Source of the DNA: Azoarcus sp. Aa7
GTDB lineage: Bacteria; Pseudomonadota; Gammaproteobacteria; Burkholderiales; Rhodocyclaceae
Direction of reading: 5' to 3'
DNA: 64,000 bases
Assembly: GCF_014822185.1 (NCBI RefSeq)
Contig: NZ_QVLR01000028.1
Coordinates: 78,619 to 142,618, forward strand
Part shown: one piece after another, positions 8,631 through 20,146 of the stretch
How positions within the stretch are numbered: position 1 is the first letter of the stretch
How the letters are laid out: each line of letters starts with the position of its first letter
The notes under the pieces: model-generated
What the model saw: only the letters and a program-made list of their open reading frames with translations
Databases searched by the model: none
What the model was told of the DNA's origin: nothing
Translations under genes and position numbers: made by a program

Positions 8631-8900
8631 ATGACTTCGTCCCCCTCCGCTCCATCCGGCTTGCAGGAACGCCGCTCGCATCACCGCGTGCGCGAAATAT
8701 TTATCGAGGCGTGCGAACTGATCATGCCCTTCTTCGCGCGGGAAAACCGCTGGGGCAACTCGACGCTCGACCACCTCGCCTACCGCGTGCTGCGCGACCA
8801 TTACCCCGAACTATCGTTCGAGGAAGTACACGTGCTGGTCGTCGCCGCGCACCGTGTGCATACCGCCCGAGGCAGGCACTCCCGCCTCACCGACTCATAA
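8631..8900 (+). CDS. Conserved-looking hypothetical protein, 89 residues
   Basis: I do not recognise this protein. It is small, charged and helical (central segment VREIFIEACELIMPFF, then a Trp-containing stretch and FEEVHVLVVAAHRVH), with no signal peptide or membrane helix. The frame has the same codon character as its neighbours. It sits 61 bases after the phosphatase and 45 bases before phosphoribulokinase, so it may be cotranscribed with either. A Calvin-cycle role is only a guess from position. Confidence 0.6.
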   Translation: MTSSPSAPSGLQERRSHHRVREIFIEACELIMPFFARENRWGNSTLDHLAYRVLRDHYPELSFEEVHVLVVAAHRVHTARGRHSRLTDS

Positions 8901-8945
8901 GGGTCACGCACCGCGCGCCCACGTCCCCCCGCAACGGCAACCACC

Positions 8946-9821
8946 ATGTCGACCAAACACCCCATCATCGCCGTCACCGGCTCGTCGGGCGCCGGCACCA
9001 CGACGGTCAAGCACACCTTCGAGGCGATCTTCCATCGCGAGAACGTGAACGCGGCCATCGTCGAGGGCGACAGCTTCCACCGCTACACCCGCGAGGAGAT
9101 GACGAAGCTGATCGAGGAAGCCGAACGGGCGGGCCAGCGGGGCATCAGCCATTTCGGCCCCGAGGCGAACCTCGTGGAGGAACTGGAAGCCCTGTTCCGC
9201 GCCTACGGCAAGTCCGCGACGGGACGCCATCGCAGCTACATCCACGACGCCGAACGCGCGGCACGCACCGGCCTGCCGATCGGCAGCTTCGCGGAGTGGG
9301 AGGATCTCCCCGTCGGCACCGACTGCCTGTTCTACGAAGGGCTGCACGGCGCGCTCGTGACCGACAAGGTCGACGTCGCCCGCCACGTCGACCTCCTGAT
9401 CGGCGTCGCGCCGACGATCAACCTAGAATGGATCCAGAAGCTGCACCGCGATACGCGCGAGCGCGGCTACTCGCCCGAGGCGGTGCAGGACACGATCCTG
9501 CGGCGCATGTACGACTACGTGCATTACATCGTCCCGCAGTTCTCGCGCACGCACATCAACTTCCAGCGCGTGCCGGTCGTCGACACCTCCAACCCCTTCA
9601 TCGCGCGCGAAGTGCCCACGCTCGACGAGTCGATGGTGGTGATCCGCTTCAAGGACCCGCGCGGCGTCGATTTCCCCTACCTGCTGCGCATGATCCACGA
9701 TGCGTTCATGTCGCGCGCAAACAGCATCGTGATTCCCGGCGGCAAGCTCGATCTCGCGATGCAGCTCATCCTCACGCCGCTGATCTGGAAGCTGATGGAG
9801 CGCCGGCGCGAAGCGATCTGA
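8946..9821 (+). CDS. prkB: Phosphoribulokinase
   Basis: This kinase phosphorylates ribulose 5-phosphate to ribulose 1,5-bisphosphate, the acceptor for Rubisco. The P-loop GSSGAGTTT is at 12-20, and VEGDSFHRY places Asp42 at the position of the catalytic base known from Rhodobacter enzymes. The 291-residue length fits the bacterial class I (octameric) form. It opens a run with transketolase, GAPDH, phosphoglycerate kinase and aldolase, the layout of a cbb cluster, though no Rubisco gene appears in the window. The ribosome-binding sequence is weak. Confidence 0.95.
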   Translation: MSTKHPIIAVTGSSGAGTTTVKHTFEAIFHRENVNAAIVEGDSFHRYTREEMTKLIEEAERAGQRGISHFGPEANLVEELEALFRAYGKSATGRHRSYIHDAERAARTGLPIGSFAEWEDLPVGTDCLFYEGLHGALVTDKVDVARHVDLLIGVAPTINLEWIQKLHRDTRERGYSPEAVQDTILRRMYDYVHYIVPQFSRTHINFQRVPVVDTSNPFIAREVPTLDESMVVIRFKDPRGVDFPYLLRMIHDAFMSRANSIVIPGGKLDLAMQLILTPLIWKLMERRREAI

Positions 9822-9924
9822 AGCCCCGAGAGACGCGCGGCGGCACGATATTTGGCCTGAACGCACAGGGGCTTGGCGCGTTTTGCAGCGCAGCAGGCGC
9901 TACCCAAGCCCCCCGTTTTTCGGC

Positions 9925-9930
9925 GATAAT
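9925..9930 (+). promoter_or_regulatory. Possible -10 box upstream of transketolase
   Basis: GATAAT occurs 39 bases before the tkt ATG in the prk-tkt gap. The -35 region at the right distance (ACCCAA) is poor. It could be a secondary promoter within the carbon block; the evidence is the single hexamer. Confidence 0.3.
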
Positions 9931-9969
9931 CCGGCCTTTTCCCAGCCGGCCAAAAGGCCCGAGAGATCC

Positions 9970-12015
<2,046 letters not shown>

Positions 12016-12114
12016 CGCGTCGGGGCCCGCCCTCCCGGCGCAGTCGGCGCCGGCAGTCCGCGGCGCCGGCGTTCAGATTGTGTTGTTTGTATCAATGCTC
12101 CGGGAGAATCCTCG

Positions 12115-13131
12115 ATGACCATCAAACTCGCCATCAACGGCTACGGCCGCATCGGTCGCTGCACGCTGCGCGCCCTGTACGAACTCGGTCTGCGCGACCA
12201 GTTCGAAGTCGTTGCGATCAACGCCTCCGGCGACCTGGCGACCAATGCCCACCTGACGAAGTACGACACGACCCACGGTCGCTTCGCCTTCCCGGTGGAG
12301 ACCGAAGGCGACAACGTGCTGATCGTCAATGGCGACCGCATCCCCTTCTTTTCGACCAAGGATCCGCTGGGCGTGAACTGGGGCGACCTGGGGGTCGATG
12401 TGCTGCTCGAATGCACCGGCGCCTACACCGCCAAGGCCAAGGCCGAAGTGCTGCTCAAGCAGGGTGCGAAGAAGGTCCTGATCTCGGCGCCGGGTGGCGA
12501 CGACGTCGATGCGACGATCGTCTATGGCGTGAACCACGACATCCTGACCGCCGCGATGACCGTGGTGTCGAACGCGTCGTGCACCACCAACTGCCTGGCG
12601 CCGGTTGCCAAGGTGCTGCAGGACAACATCGGCATCGAAAAGGGCCTGATGACGACCGTGCACGCCTACACCAACGACCAGGTGCTGGTCGACGTGCGCC
12701 ACAAGGACCTGCGCCGCGCGCGCGCCGCGGCGCAGAACATCATCCCGACCAAGACCGGCGCCGCGAAGGCCGTCGGTCTGGTGCTGCCCGCACTGAAGGG
12801 CAAGTTCGACGGCTTCGCGCTGCGCGTGCCGGTGATGAACGTGTCGCTGGTCGACCTGACCTTCACTGCGAGCCGCGCGACCTCGAAGGACGAGATCAAC
12901 GCGCTGATGAAGGAAGCCTCCAAGGGCGCGCTGAAGGGCGTCCTCGCGGTGAACGAGGACCCTCTGGTATCGATGGACTTCAATCACGACGCGCACTCGT
13001 CGATCTTCGACGCCACCCAGACGCGCGTGATGGACGGCAATCTGGTGAAGGTGCTCGCCTGGTACGACAACGAGTGGGGTTACTCCTGCCGCATGCTCGA
13101 CGCCGCGCGCGCGTTCCATCAGGCCAAGTAA
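12115..13131 (+). CDS. gap: Glyceraldehyde-3-phosphate dehydrogenase, probably NADP(H)-accepting
   Basis: Type I phosphorylating GAPDH, 338 residues. The Rossmann loop NGYGRIGR is at 8-15, the catalytic SNASCTTNC at 152-160 with Cys156, and His183 is in TVHAYTND. At the cofactor-selecting sites, the usual Asp-Leu after the second strand is Ala37-Ser38, and the usual Leu-Pro before HKD is Val194-Arg195. Loss of these residues is known to relax or switch specificity toward NADP, and INAS resembles NADP-type GapB proteins. This would suit reductive (Calvin or gluconeogenic) flux. It is preceded by GGGAGA and followed by a hairpin before pgk. Confidence 0.96.
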   Translation: MTIKLAINGYGRIGRCTLRALYELGLRDQFEVVAINASGDLATNAHLTKYDTTHGRFAFPVETEGDNVLIVNGDRIPFFSTKDPLGVNWGDLGVDVLLECTGAYTAKAKAEVLLKQGAKKVLISAPGGDDVDATIVYGVNHDILTAAMTVVSNASCTTNCLAPVAKVLQDNIGIEKGLMTTVHAYTNDQVLVDVRHKDLRRARAAAQNIIPTKTGAAKAVGLVLPALKGKFDGFALRVPVMNVSLVDLTFTASRATSKDEINALMKEASKGALKGVLAVNEDPLVSMDFNHDAHSSIFDATQTRVMDGNLVKVLAWYDNEWGYSCRMLDAARAFHQAK

Positions 13132-13155
13132 GCACCTCATTCAGCACGCAATGCA

Positions 13156-13181
13156 ACGCCCTGCTCCGCGGGGCGTTTTTC
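13156..13181 (+). terminator. Intrinsic terminator or attenuator between gap and pgk
   Basis: A seven-base stem AACGCCC / GGGCGTT with a nine-base loop runs into a short T-run, 25 bases after the gap stop and 17 bases before the pgk start. Since pgk continues in the same direction, it may be partial termination that sets the gap:pgk ratio. Confidence 0.7.
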
Positions 13182-13197
13182 CATCGGGAACGAATCC

Positions 13198-14382
13198 ATG
13201 CAAGTCAAGAAACTCGTCGACCTCAACGTCACCGGCAAGCGCGTCTTCATCCGCGCCGACCTCAACGTGCCGCAGGACGAGGCCGGCAACATCGTCGAGG
13301 ACACCCGCATCCGCGCGTCGCTGCCGTCGATCAAGTACTGCCTCGACAACGGCGCCGCGGTCATGGTCACCTCGCACCTCGGACGCCCGACCGAGGGCGA
13401 ATGCCGCGCCGAAGACACGCTCGCGCCGATCGCGGTGCGCCTGGGCGAACTGCTGCACAAGCCGGTGCGCCTGATCCGCGACTGGGTCGAGGGCGGCTTC
13501 GAAGTGAAGCCGGGCGAAGTCGTCCTGCTCGAAAACTGCCGCTGCAACAAGGGCGAGAAGAAGGACAACGAAGAGCTGGCGAAGAAGATGGCCGCGCTGT
13601 GCGACATCTACGTCAATGACGCCTTCGGCACCGCCCACCGCGCCGAGGCGACGACCCACGGCATCGCCCGCTTCGCCCCGGTCGCGTGCGCCGGCATGCT
13701 GATGGGCGCGGAGATCGACGCGCTCACCAAGGCCACCGAAAGCCCGGCCCGCCCACTCGTCGCAATCGTCGGCGGCGCCAAGGTGTCGAGCAAGCTGACC
13801 ATCCTGAAGACCCTGGCGCAGAAGGTCGACCAGCTGATCGTCGGCGGCGGCATCGCCAACACCTTCCTGCTCGCCTCGGGCCACCGCATCGGCGACTCGC
13901 TCGCCGAGCCCGAGCTGGTCAAGGAAGCGCAGGCCGTCATCGACATCATGAAGGCACGCGGAGCCGACGTGCCGCTGCCGGTCGACGTCGTCGTCGCGGA
14001 CGAGGTCTCCGCGCTGGCGCGCGCGAACCGCATCCCGGTCGAGGAAGTCGGCCCGCACGACCGCATCCTCGACGTCGGCCCGAAGACCTCGGCGAAGCTC
14101 GCCGACATCATCGCCCACGCCGGCACCATCGTGTGGAACGGCCCGGTCGGCGTGTTCGAGCACAACCAGTTCGCCGGCGGCACGAAGATGATGGCCTCGG
14201 CGATCGCGCACTCCGACGCCTTCTGCATCGCGGGCGGCGGCGACACGCTAGCGGCGATCGCGAAGTTCCACATCGCCCAGGACGTCGGCTACATCTCGAC
14301 CGGCGGCGGCGCCTTCCTCGAGTTCCTCGAAGGCAAGACCCTGCCGGCGATCGCGGCGCTGGAAGGGCGCTTCAACGACTGA
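13198..14382 (+). CDS. pgk: Phosphoglycerate kinase
   Basis: A monomeric cytoplasmic kinase of 394 residues that interconverts 1,3-bisphosphoglycerate and 3-phosphoglycerate with ADP/ATP. Family marks seen: FIRADLNVP near residue 17, the substrate segment [21 protein letters not shown], and the nucleotide-binding NGPVGVFE followed by GGGDTLAA. It follows gap in the order usual for cbb and glycolytic clusters, separated by a hairpin. A strong terminator ends the unit. Confidence 0.97.
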   Translation: MQVKKLVDLNVTGKRVFIRADLNVPQDEAGNIVEDTRIRASLPSIKYCLDNGAAVMVTSHLGRPTEGECRAEDTLAPIAVRLGELLHKPVRLIRDWVEGGFEVKPGEVVLLENCRCNKGEKKDNEELAKKMAALCDIYVNDAFGTAHRAEATTHGIARFAPVACAGMLMGAEIDALTKATESPARPLVAIVGGAKVSSKLTILKTLAQKVDQLIVGGGIANTFLLASGHRIGDSLAEPELVKEAQAVIDIMKARGADVPLPVDVVVADEVSALARANRIPVEEVGPHDRILDVGPKTSAKLADIIAHAGTIVWNGPVGVFEHNQFAGGTKMMASAIAHSDAFCIAGGGDTLAAIAKFHIAQDVGYISTGGGAFLEFLEGKTLPAIAALEGRFND

Positions 14383-14428
14383 GGCAATCCTCGCGCGATG
14401 CGGGCCCGGCAACAGCGCGGGCCCGACA

Positions 14429-14460
14429 TGAAGAAGGCCACCCGAGGGTGGCCTTCTTCA
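14429..14460. terminator. Terminator between pgk and the convergent small gene
   Basis: A 15-base arm starting TGAAGAAGG is followed by GA and its exact complement, then a T-rich tail (TTCATT). With A-rich and T-rich flanks it can stop transcription from both sides. Confidence 0.85.
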
Positions 14461-14490
14461 TTCATTACCGAGCGGAAGCCCAGCAAACGC

Positions 14491-14739
14491 TCAGCCGCAG
14501 CTGCAGCTCCCGCAGCCGCCGCACTTCTGCTTGCGCGTGACGAGATACGCCGCGATCTGGTCGCGATCGAATTCGAACTCGTCGCTGCTGCCGTAACCGA
14601 TCCCTGGCTGGAAGGTCTCGCCATCGATCACGATGGTCAGCGCGTGCAGGTCGCTTGCGGGATCGTGCGCGACCGAAAGGTCGTAGCTGCCGCCGCGCGG
14701 CAGGCTGTCGAGCAGGGAGCGGGTAACGTCGTCGATCAT
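14491..14739 (-). CDS. Hypothetical protein with Cys-rich C-terminal tail, 82 residues
   Basis: I do not recognise the family. The body has a short beta-rich region (HALTIVIDGETF) and a helical stretch (RDQIAAYLVTRKQ). The last eleven residues carry four cysteines in KCGGCGSCSCG, a likely metal- or cluster-binding tail. The start at 14739 is chosen because AAGGATGA lies about eight bases upstream; the frame extends to 14802. It is convergent with pgk and follows the Cache-domain gene on the same strand at 112 bases. A metal-binding role is inferred only from the Cys spacing. Confidence 0.7.
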   Translation of the reverse strand: MIDDVTRSLLDSLPRGGSYDLSVAHDPASDLHALTIVIDGETFQPGIGYGSSDEFEFDRDQIAAYLVTRKQKCGGCGSCSCG

Positions 14740-14851
14740 GGGCGCTTCATCCTTCAGGGGGTAATCATTCGCCGGACGGCATGGCGTCCGACGGCGGTGC
14801 ATTCTCCCGGATCGGCCTTCGCGGGATATTGTCGGAGGTCAACCCGATGCG

Positions 14852-15727
14852 TCAACGCGTGTAATAGCCGACGCCGACCAGCATGTCGTCCACGCGCCGG
14901 ATGAACGAATGCTTGGTCTCCAGCTTGTCGGTGACCGGGTTGCGCCACGCGTAGTCGAGCTCGCCCTCGCCCTTGCGGCTGACGATATTCACCATGTCGG
15001 CGACGATCGCCTTGCCCTTGGGGTCGCGCACCGCACGCCCGTCGCTGCCGACCAGCTTGGGCATCGCACCGTGCGCGAGGAAACGCTGCGAATTCATGTC
15101 GATCGCGAACACGTAGAGATCGTCCTGCACGAAGCCACCGTCGAGCGAGTTGAAGGCGACGACAGCCGTCTGCGTCCCCTTCTCCTTCACCGCCGCAACC
15201 GCGCGGTTCAGCAGCTCCTTCGCCTGCGCCGGCGTCGCGCGCGGCACGTAATAACCGACTGCGATGATGCGTTCGCCGACCTTGCGGAACAGCGTCACCT
15301 TCGGCTCCTCGCGGTTGTCGACACGATTGAGCCAGCGATACTCGACACGCCCTGCCTCGCTCTTCGCCGCGACGTCGAGCATCTCGCGGAAGAAGGGCTT
15401 GCCGGCCGCATCCTGCATGGTCGCCACGTTGCGCCCTACCAGGACCACCGAGGAGCCGCCGCTCGCGAGCATGGTGCCATCCGTACTCAGGGCGTACACA
15501 TACAGCTCGCGGTCCTTGAACTGCGGCGCACGGTTGAATTCGTCGAACGCCGCATCGCCGACTTCGCGAAAACGCACCACCGCCTTGTCGAGCAGGCGCA
15601 GGCTGCGATTCTCGTCGGCACGCTGCACGAGGGTCCCCTGTCCCGATGCGGACGCAGGGTCGACGGCAAACACGGGCGGCGTCATCAGGACGAGCACACA
15701 CAAGGATGCGACGGGAGCGAGTTTCAT
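14852..15727 (-). CDS. Exported tandem Cache-domain protein without output domain
   Basis: A 291-residue protein with a clear signal peptide (MKLAPVASLCVLVLM followed by a VFA cleavage region). Two related Cache-like (sCache_2 type) modules follow. Each ends with a similar block: EYRWLNRVD..E.K with GYYV in the first, and DYAWRNPVTDKLE with GYYT at the very end of the second. Cache domains usually bind small ligands for chemoreceptors or kinases, but no membrane anchor or cytoplasmic domain is present, so it is probably a periplasmic binding protein. It is divergent from pyk. Confidence 0.8.
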   Translation of the reverse strand: MKLAPVASLCVLVLMTPPVFAVDPASASGQGTLVQRADENRSLRLLDKAVVRFREVGDAAFDEFNRAPQFKDRELYVYALSTDGTMLASGGSSVVLVGRNVATMQDAAGKPFFREMLDVAAKSEAGRVEYRWLNRVDNREEPKVTLFRKVGERIIAVGYYVPRATPAQAKELLNRAVAAVKEKGTQTAVVAFNSLDGGFVQDDLYVFAIDMNSQRFLAHGAMPKLVGSDGRAVRDPKGKAIVADMVNIVSRKGEGELDYAWRNPVTDKLETKHSFIRRVDDMLVGVGYYTR

Positions 15728-15912
15728 GGTATTCGGAAGTCCGGTGATTGAATTGATGAAGACAAAATTATAGGAAGCCTCAGCATCTGTCGAGAGGGCG
15801 AACGAGCCCTGCCCGCGGGCGAGACGCCGCGCAGCGCGGCCATGTCGGCCCCGTCGCCCGGCCGCGTGCAGGTAGAATCGTGTTCTCGGATGCATATCGA
15901 CACGGAGACAAC

Positions 15913-17361
15913 ATGCTGCGCCACACGAAGATCGTCGCCACCCTGGGCCCGGCCTCGTCCGACCCGCAAGTCCTGGAACGCATGGTGCATGCGGGGATCG
16001 ACGTCGTGCGCATGAATTTTTCGCACGGCAAGGCGGAAGACCACATCGCCCGCGCAACGGCAATCCGCGAGGCCTCCGAGCGGGCCGGCCGGCCGGTGGG
16101 CATCCTCGCCGACCTGCAGGGCCCCAAGATCCGCGTCGGGAAGTTCGCCGGCGACCGGGTGCAGCTGCACAAGGACGCGGAGTTCATCCTCGACGCACGC
16201 TGCGAACTGGGCGACACGACGCGCGTCGGTCTCGACTACAAGAACCTGCCCCGGGACGTGAAGACGGGCGACGTCCTGCTGCTCGACGACGGGCGCATCA
16301 AGCTGGTCGTCAACCGCGTCGTCGGCGCCGAGATCCACACCATCGTGCGGGTCGGCGGCGAGCTGTCGAACAACAAGGGCATCAACCGCCAGGGCGGCGG
16401 CCTCACCGCGCCCGCGCTGACCGCGAAGGACATGGACGACATCAAGACCGCCGCCCTCATCGGCGTCGACTTCGTGGCCGTCTCCTTCCCCAAGAGCGCC
16501 GCCGACATGTACATGGCGCAGCAGCTGCTGCGCGCGGCCGGCTGCGAGGCCCTGCTGATCGCGAAGATCGAGCGCACCGAGGCGGTCGCCAACCTCGACG
16601 AGATCCTCGACGCCTCCGACGGCATCATGGTCGCCCGCGGCGACCTCGCGGTCGAGGTCGGCGACGCGGCCGTCCCGGCGCTGCAGAAGAAGATGATCCG
16701 CGCGGCGCGCGACCGCAACAAGCTGACGATCACCGCGACGCAGATGATGGAATCGATGATCGGCAGCCCGGTGCCGACACGCGCGGAGGTCTCCGACGTC
16801 GCCAATGCGGTGCTGGACGGCACCGACGCGGTGATGCTGTCGGCGGAGACCGCGTCGGGCAAGTACCCGGTCGATGTCGTCGAGGCGATGAGCCGCGTGT
16901 GCCTCGAAGCGGAGAAGTCCGCCGAGGTCACGCTCGACCGCGAAGTGCTCAACCGCGTGTTCACACGCATCGACCAGTCGATCGCGATGGCGGCGATCTG
17001 GACCGCGTGGCACCTGAAGGTCAAGGCGATCGCCTCGCTCACGCAGACCGGCTCGACCGCGCTGTGGATGAGCCGCCTCAACAGCGGCGTGCCGATCTAC
17101 GCATTGACACCCGAGATGGCCTCGCGCAACCAGATGACGCTGTACCGCGAGGTCTTCCCGCTGCTGATGTCGCAGATGCACCAGGACCGCGACCTGATGC
17201 TGTGGGAGGCCGAACAGATCCTGCTCGACCAGGGCGTCGTCGAGCACGGCGACCTCATCGTGCTGACCATCGGAGAGCCGATCGGCGCCTCCGGCGGCAC
17301 GAACACGCTCAAGATCGTGCGCGTCGGCGAACATCCGGCACCGCATCTCAACGACCAATGA
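15913..17361 (+). CDS. pyk: Pyruvate kinase
   Basis: This enzyme converts phosphoenolpyruvate and ADP to pyruvate and ATP. The 482 residues show the family blocks in order: TKIVATLGPASS at the N-terminus, RMNFSHG, ILADLQGPKIRVG, the lysine-glutamate site IAKIERTEA, DGIMVARGDLAVE, and TATQMMESM. The ATG at 15913 follows GGAGA and gives the usual start. It is in the same direction as the carbon block but separated from pgk by the leftward pair. bluB follows after 53 bases, so the two may share a transcript. Confidence 0.97.
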   Translation: MLRHTKIVATLGPASSDPQVLERMVHAGIDVVRMNFSHGKAEDHIARATAIREASERAGRPVGILADLQGPKIRVGKFAGDRVQLHKDAEFILDARCELGDTTRVGLDYKNLPRDVKTGDVLLLDDGRIKLVVNRVVGAEIHTIVRVGGELSNNKGINRQGGGLTAPALTAKDMDDIKTAALIGVDFVAVSFPKSAADMYMAQQLLRAAGCEALLIAKIERTEAVANLDEILDASDGIMVARGDLAVEVGDAAVPALQKKMIRAARDRNKLTITATQMMESMIGSPVPTRAEVSDVANAVLDGTDAVMLSAETASGKYPVDVVEAMSRVCLEAEKSAEVTLDREVLNRVFTRIDQSIAMAAIWTAWHLKVKAIASLTQTGSTALWMSRLNSGVPIYALTPEMASRNQMTLYREVFPLLMSQMHQDRDLMLWEAEQILLDQGVVEHGDLIVLTIGEPIGASGGTNTLKIVRVGEHPAPHLNDQ

Positions 17362-17414
17362 GTCAGCGAGAGAATGGCCCGTTCGCCGTCCACTGCGCTT
17401 CACAAGGGGATTCG

Positions 17415-18170
17415 ATGAAGAGCACCGCTCCCGGCCAACAGGCCCACCATCATTTCGACGACGCCGAGCGCGCCGCCGTGTATCGCAACATCCTCGCGCG
17501 GCGCGACGTGCGCGGCCAGTTCCTGCCCGATCCGGTCGCCGACGACATGCTCGCGCGCATCCTCACCGCCGCGCACTTCGCCCCCTCGGTCGGCTTCATG
17601 CAGCCGTGGAGCTTCATCCTCGTCCGCGACCAGACCGTGAAGCAGCGCGTGCACGACGCCTTCACGCTCGCCAACGCCGAAGCCGCGCAGATGTTCGAAG
17701 GCAAGCAGCGCGAGGTGTATTCCGGCCTGCGCCTGCAGGGCATCCTCGAGGCGCCGATCAACCTGTGCATCACCTGCGACCGCGACCGCGCCGGCCCGGT
17801 CGTGATCGGCCGCACACACATCAAGGCGATGGATCTCTATAGCTCGGTGTGCGCCGTGCAGAACCTGTGGCTCGCCGCCCGCGCCGAAGGGCTGGGCGTG
17901 GGCTGGGTAAGCATCTTCCGCCAGTCGGCGATCCGCGAGATCCTGTCCTTGCCCGAACGCATCATGCCGGTCGCCTACCTGTGCATCGGCCACGTCAGCC
18001 ACTTCCTCGACCAGCCGGAACTGCAGACCGCCGGCTGGCGCCAGCGCCTGCCGCTCGACGAGCTCGTGCATTTCGACGGCTGGGGCGGCGACAGCGCGGA
18101 CGCCGCATCGCTGCGCGAGGCGCTGCGCGCGGCCCAGGCGCTCGCGGCGCAGGGCCTGCCACCCCTCTGA
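17415..18170 (+). CDS. bluB: 5,6-Dimethylbenzimidazole synthase BluB
   Basis: BluB is a flavin-destroying member of the nitroreductase fold that cleaves reduced FMN with oxygen to make dimethylbenzimidazole, the lower ligand of cobalamin. The 251-residue protein has the BluB-type N-terminal segment ARRDVRGQFLPDPV and APSVGFMQPWSF, then MDLYSSVCAVQNLWLAA. These distinguish it from ordinary nitroreductases. AAGGGGA precedes the ATG. No other cobalamin gene and no cobalamin riboswitch is visible nearby; it lies between pyruvate kinase and aldolase. Its presence implies the cell makes or remodels cobalamin aerobically. Confidence 0.92.
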   Translation: MKSTAPGQQAHHHFDDAERAAVYRNILARRDVRGQFLPDPVADDMLARILTAAHFAPSVGFMQPWSFILVRDQTVKQRVHDAFTLANAEAAQMFEGKQREVYSGLRLQGILEAPINLCITCDRDRAGPVVIGRTHIKAMDLYSSVCAVQNLWLAARAEGLGVGWVSIFRQSAIREILSLPERIMPVAYLCIGHVSHFLDQPELQTAGWRQRLPLDELVHFDGWGGDSADAASLREALRAAQALAAQGLPPL

Positions 18171-18305
18171 CGTGACGGGGCGGCAGCGGGTATTTGCATG
18201 CCGTTTCCTTCGCCGGACCCACCGCCGCCCAACAAACGCTAAAATGCGTGCCAATTCGCAACCCGGCACGTTTGTCGTGCCTGCACTTGATACCGGAGAA
18301 GGACA

Positions 18306-19370
18306 ATGCCCCTCGTTTCCATGCGCCAGCTGCTCGATCATGCCGCCGAAAACGGCTACGGTTTGCCGGCGTTCAACGTCAATAACCTCGAGCAGGTCCA
18401 GGCGATCATGGAAGCCGCGGCCGAATGCGACAGCCCGGTGATCATGCAGGCCTCGGCCGGCGCCCGGAAGTACGCCGGCGAAGCCTTCCTGCGCCACCTG
18501 ATCGATGCCGCCGTCGAGGCCTATCCGCAGATCCCCGTTGTGATGCACCAGGACCACGGCCAGTCGCCCGCAATCTGCATGGGCGCGATCCGTTCGGGCT
18601 TCTCCAGCGTGATGATGGACGGCTCACTGATGGAAGACGGCAAGACCCCGTCCTCGTACGAGTATAACGTCGCGGTGAGCCGCGAGGTCGTGAAGTTCTC
18701 GCACGCCATCGGCGTCACCGTGGAGGCCGAACTGGGCTGCCTCGGCTCGCTCGAAACCGGCCAGGCCGGTGAAGAGGACGGGGTCGGCGCGGAAGGCACG
18801 CTGGACCACTCGATGCTGCTCACCGACCCCGACCAGGCCGCCGACTTCGTCAAGCAGACCGACTGCGACGCGCTGGCGATCGCGATCGGCACCAGCCACG
18901 GCGCCTACAAGTTCACGCGCAAGCCGACCGGCGACATCCTCGCGATGGAGCGCGTGAAGGCGATCCACGCGCGCCTGCCGAACACCCACCTGGTGATGCA
19001 CGGGTCGTCGAGCGTGCCGCAGGAGCTGCTCGAGATCATCCGCCAGTACGGCGGCGACATGAAGGAAACCTACGGCGTGCCGGTCGAGGAGATCCAGACC
19101 GCGATCAGGTTCGGCGTGCGCAAGATCAACATCGACACCGACATCCGCCTCGCGATGACCGGCGCGGTGCGCAAGTTCCTGTTCGAGAATCCGTCGAAGT
19201 TCGATCCGCGCGAATTCCTCAAGCCGGCCCGCGAAGCCGCCAAGCTGGTGTGCAAGGCGCGCTTCGAGGCTTTCGGCTGCGCCGGCCAGGCGAGCCGCAT
19301 CAAGCCGGCGTCGCTGGAAAAGATCGCCGCGCGCTACAAGTCCGGCGAGCTCACGCAGGTCGTCCGCTAA
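18306..19370 (+). CDS. fba: Class II fructose-bisphosphate aldolase, Calvin-cycle type
   Basis: A zinc-dependent aldolase of 354 residues that joins or splits fructose 1,6-bisphosphate and, in CO2 fixation, also makes sedoheptulose bisphosphate. The zinc and active-site segments are visible: MHQDHGQS near residue 80, VEAELGCLG, and GTSHGAYKF and MHGSSSVP further on, ending with [11 protein letters not shown]. The length and [11 protein letters not shown] tail fit the CbbA-like subtype. GGAGAAGGA precedes the ATG. A TAAAAT sequence about 60 bases upstream could be its promoter. Confidence 0.95.
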   Translation: MPLVSMRQLLDHAAENGYGLPAFNVNNLEQVQAIMEAAAECDSPVIMQASAGARKYAGEAFLRHLIDAAVEAYPQIPVVMHQDHGQSPAICMGAIRSGFSSVMMDGSLMEDGKTPSSYEYNVAVSREVVKFSHAIGVTVEAELGCLGSLETGQAGEEDGVGAEGTLDHSMLLTDPDQAADFVKQTDCDALAIAIGTSHGAYKFTRKPTGDILAMERVKAIHARLPNTHLVMHGSSSVPQELLEIIRQYGGDMKETYGVPVEEIQTAIRFGVRKINIDTDIRLAMTGAVRKFLFENPSKFDPREFLKPAREAAKLVCKARFEAFGCAGQASRIKPASLEKIAARYKSGELTQVVR

Positions 19371-19407
19371 GACCTTTGCCCGGCCCGCGCCTTCGGGCGC
19401 GGAACCC

Positions 19408-20091
19408 ATGCGCAGCCCCATGTCCAAGGCAAATCTGAAGCTCACCGTCGGCTTCGAGTTCGAACTCGAAGCGCCCGCCGCATTTCTCGATGGCAGTCAC
19501 GAGAAGTTATGCAAGGCCGTGCAGGAACTGCTCGGCGCGATGGTGCTGCAGGGAATGCCGACCGTCACGGCCAAGCAGCTCGGGAAGGCCGGAATCGCGG
19601 TGGTTTCCCACCACCATCACCTCGACGTCCTGAACACCGCGGCGGCGGCGATTCCCCGCGAGGAACTGGTCGCCGCCGGCCCGCACCTCACCGACGACGA
19701 GCTCGACCAGCTCACGCGCCGCTCGGCCGGGCGCGTGCCCCTCGCCGACGTCGAGCGGGCGCGCTTCCTGCGCCGGCATGCGCTCGCGCTCGCGGGCGAG
19801 TTCCGCATGGTGCCCTGCGTGGTCGGGGCGCGCCTGAACTCGGGCAAGGACGCCACGCTCAACGCGCGACTGAATCTCACCAACGGCAGCGTGCTGGTGA
19901 GCGACCAGGACCGCCAGAGCCGCTTGCAGGCCAATCAGGAAGGGCTGGTGGTGGCGATCCAAGGCGCGGACGTGCGCCTGCGCGGCGCCTGTGCCGGACA
20001 CACGCTGAGCGGCCCGGTGATCGAGGTGGCACTCGGCGAACTCGCCGCGCACCACGACGCCCTCATCGCCATCTGGCAAAAAAACAGCTGA
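19408..20091 (+). CDS. Hypothetical protein, 227 residues
   Basis: I do not recognise this protein. It has no signal peptide or membrane helix. A His run (VVSHHHHLDVL) lies near residue 70, and a basic region (RARFLRRHALALAGEF) follows. The C-terminal half is beta-rich with GARLNSGKDATLNARLN. It begins 37 bases after the aldolase stop. A GC-rich hairpin with a TTCG loop (19385-19402) ends inside the GGA ribosome-binding sequence and might limit its translation. An in-frame ATG at 19420 is an alternative start. It is convergent with the cyclase gene that follows. Confidence 0.65.
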   Translation: MRSPMSKANLKLTVGFEFELEAPAAFLDGSHEKLCKAVQELLGAMVLQGMPTVTAKQLGKAGIAVVSHHHHLDVLNTAAAAIPREELVAAGPHLTDDELDQLTRRSAGRVPLADVERARFLRRHALALAGEFRMVPCVVGARLNSGKDATLNARLNLTNGSVLVSDQDRQSRLQANQEGLVVAIQGADVRLRGACAGHTLSGPVIEVALGELAAHHDALIAIWQKNS

Positions 20092-20146
20092 GCCGGCCCG
20101 GCGCGAAGCAGGCCATCCCCGGGAAGACTTCCGCCAGCCCCGCCGC

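Noticed and set aside
15728..16063. Upstream extension of the Cache-protein frame
   Set aside because: It overlaps the pyk start region on the other strand and would bury a clear signal peptide.
17362..18305. Cobalamin riboswitch near bluB
   Set aside because: The gaps before and after bluB are short and show no B12-box-like conserved sequence or room for the aptamer.
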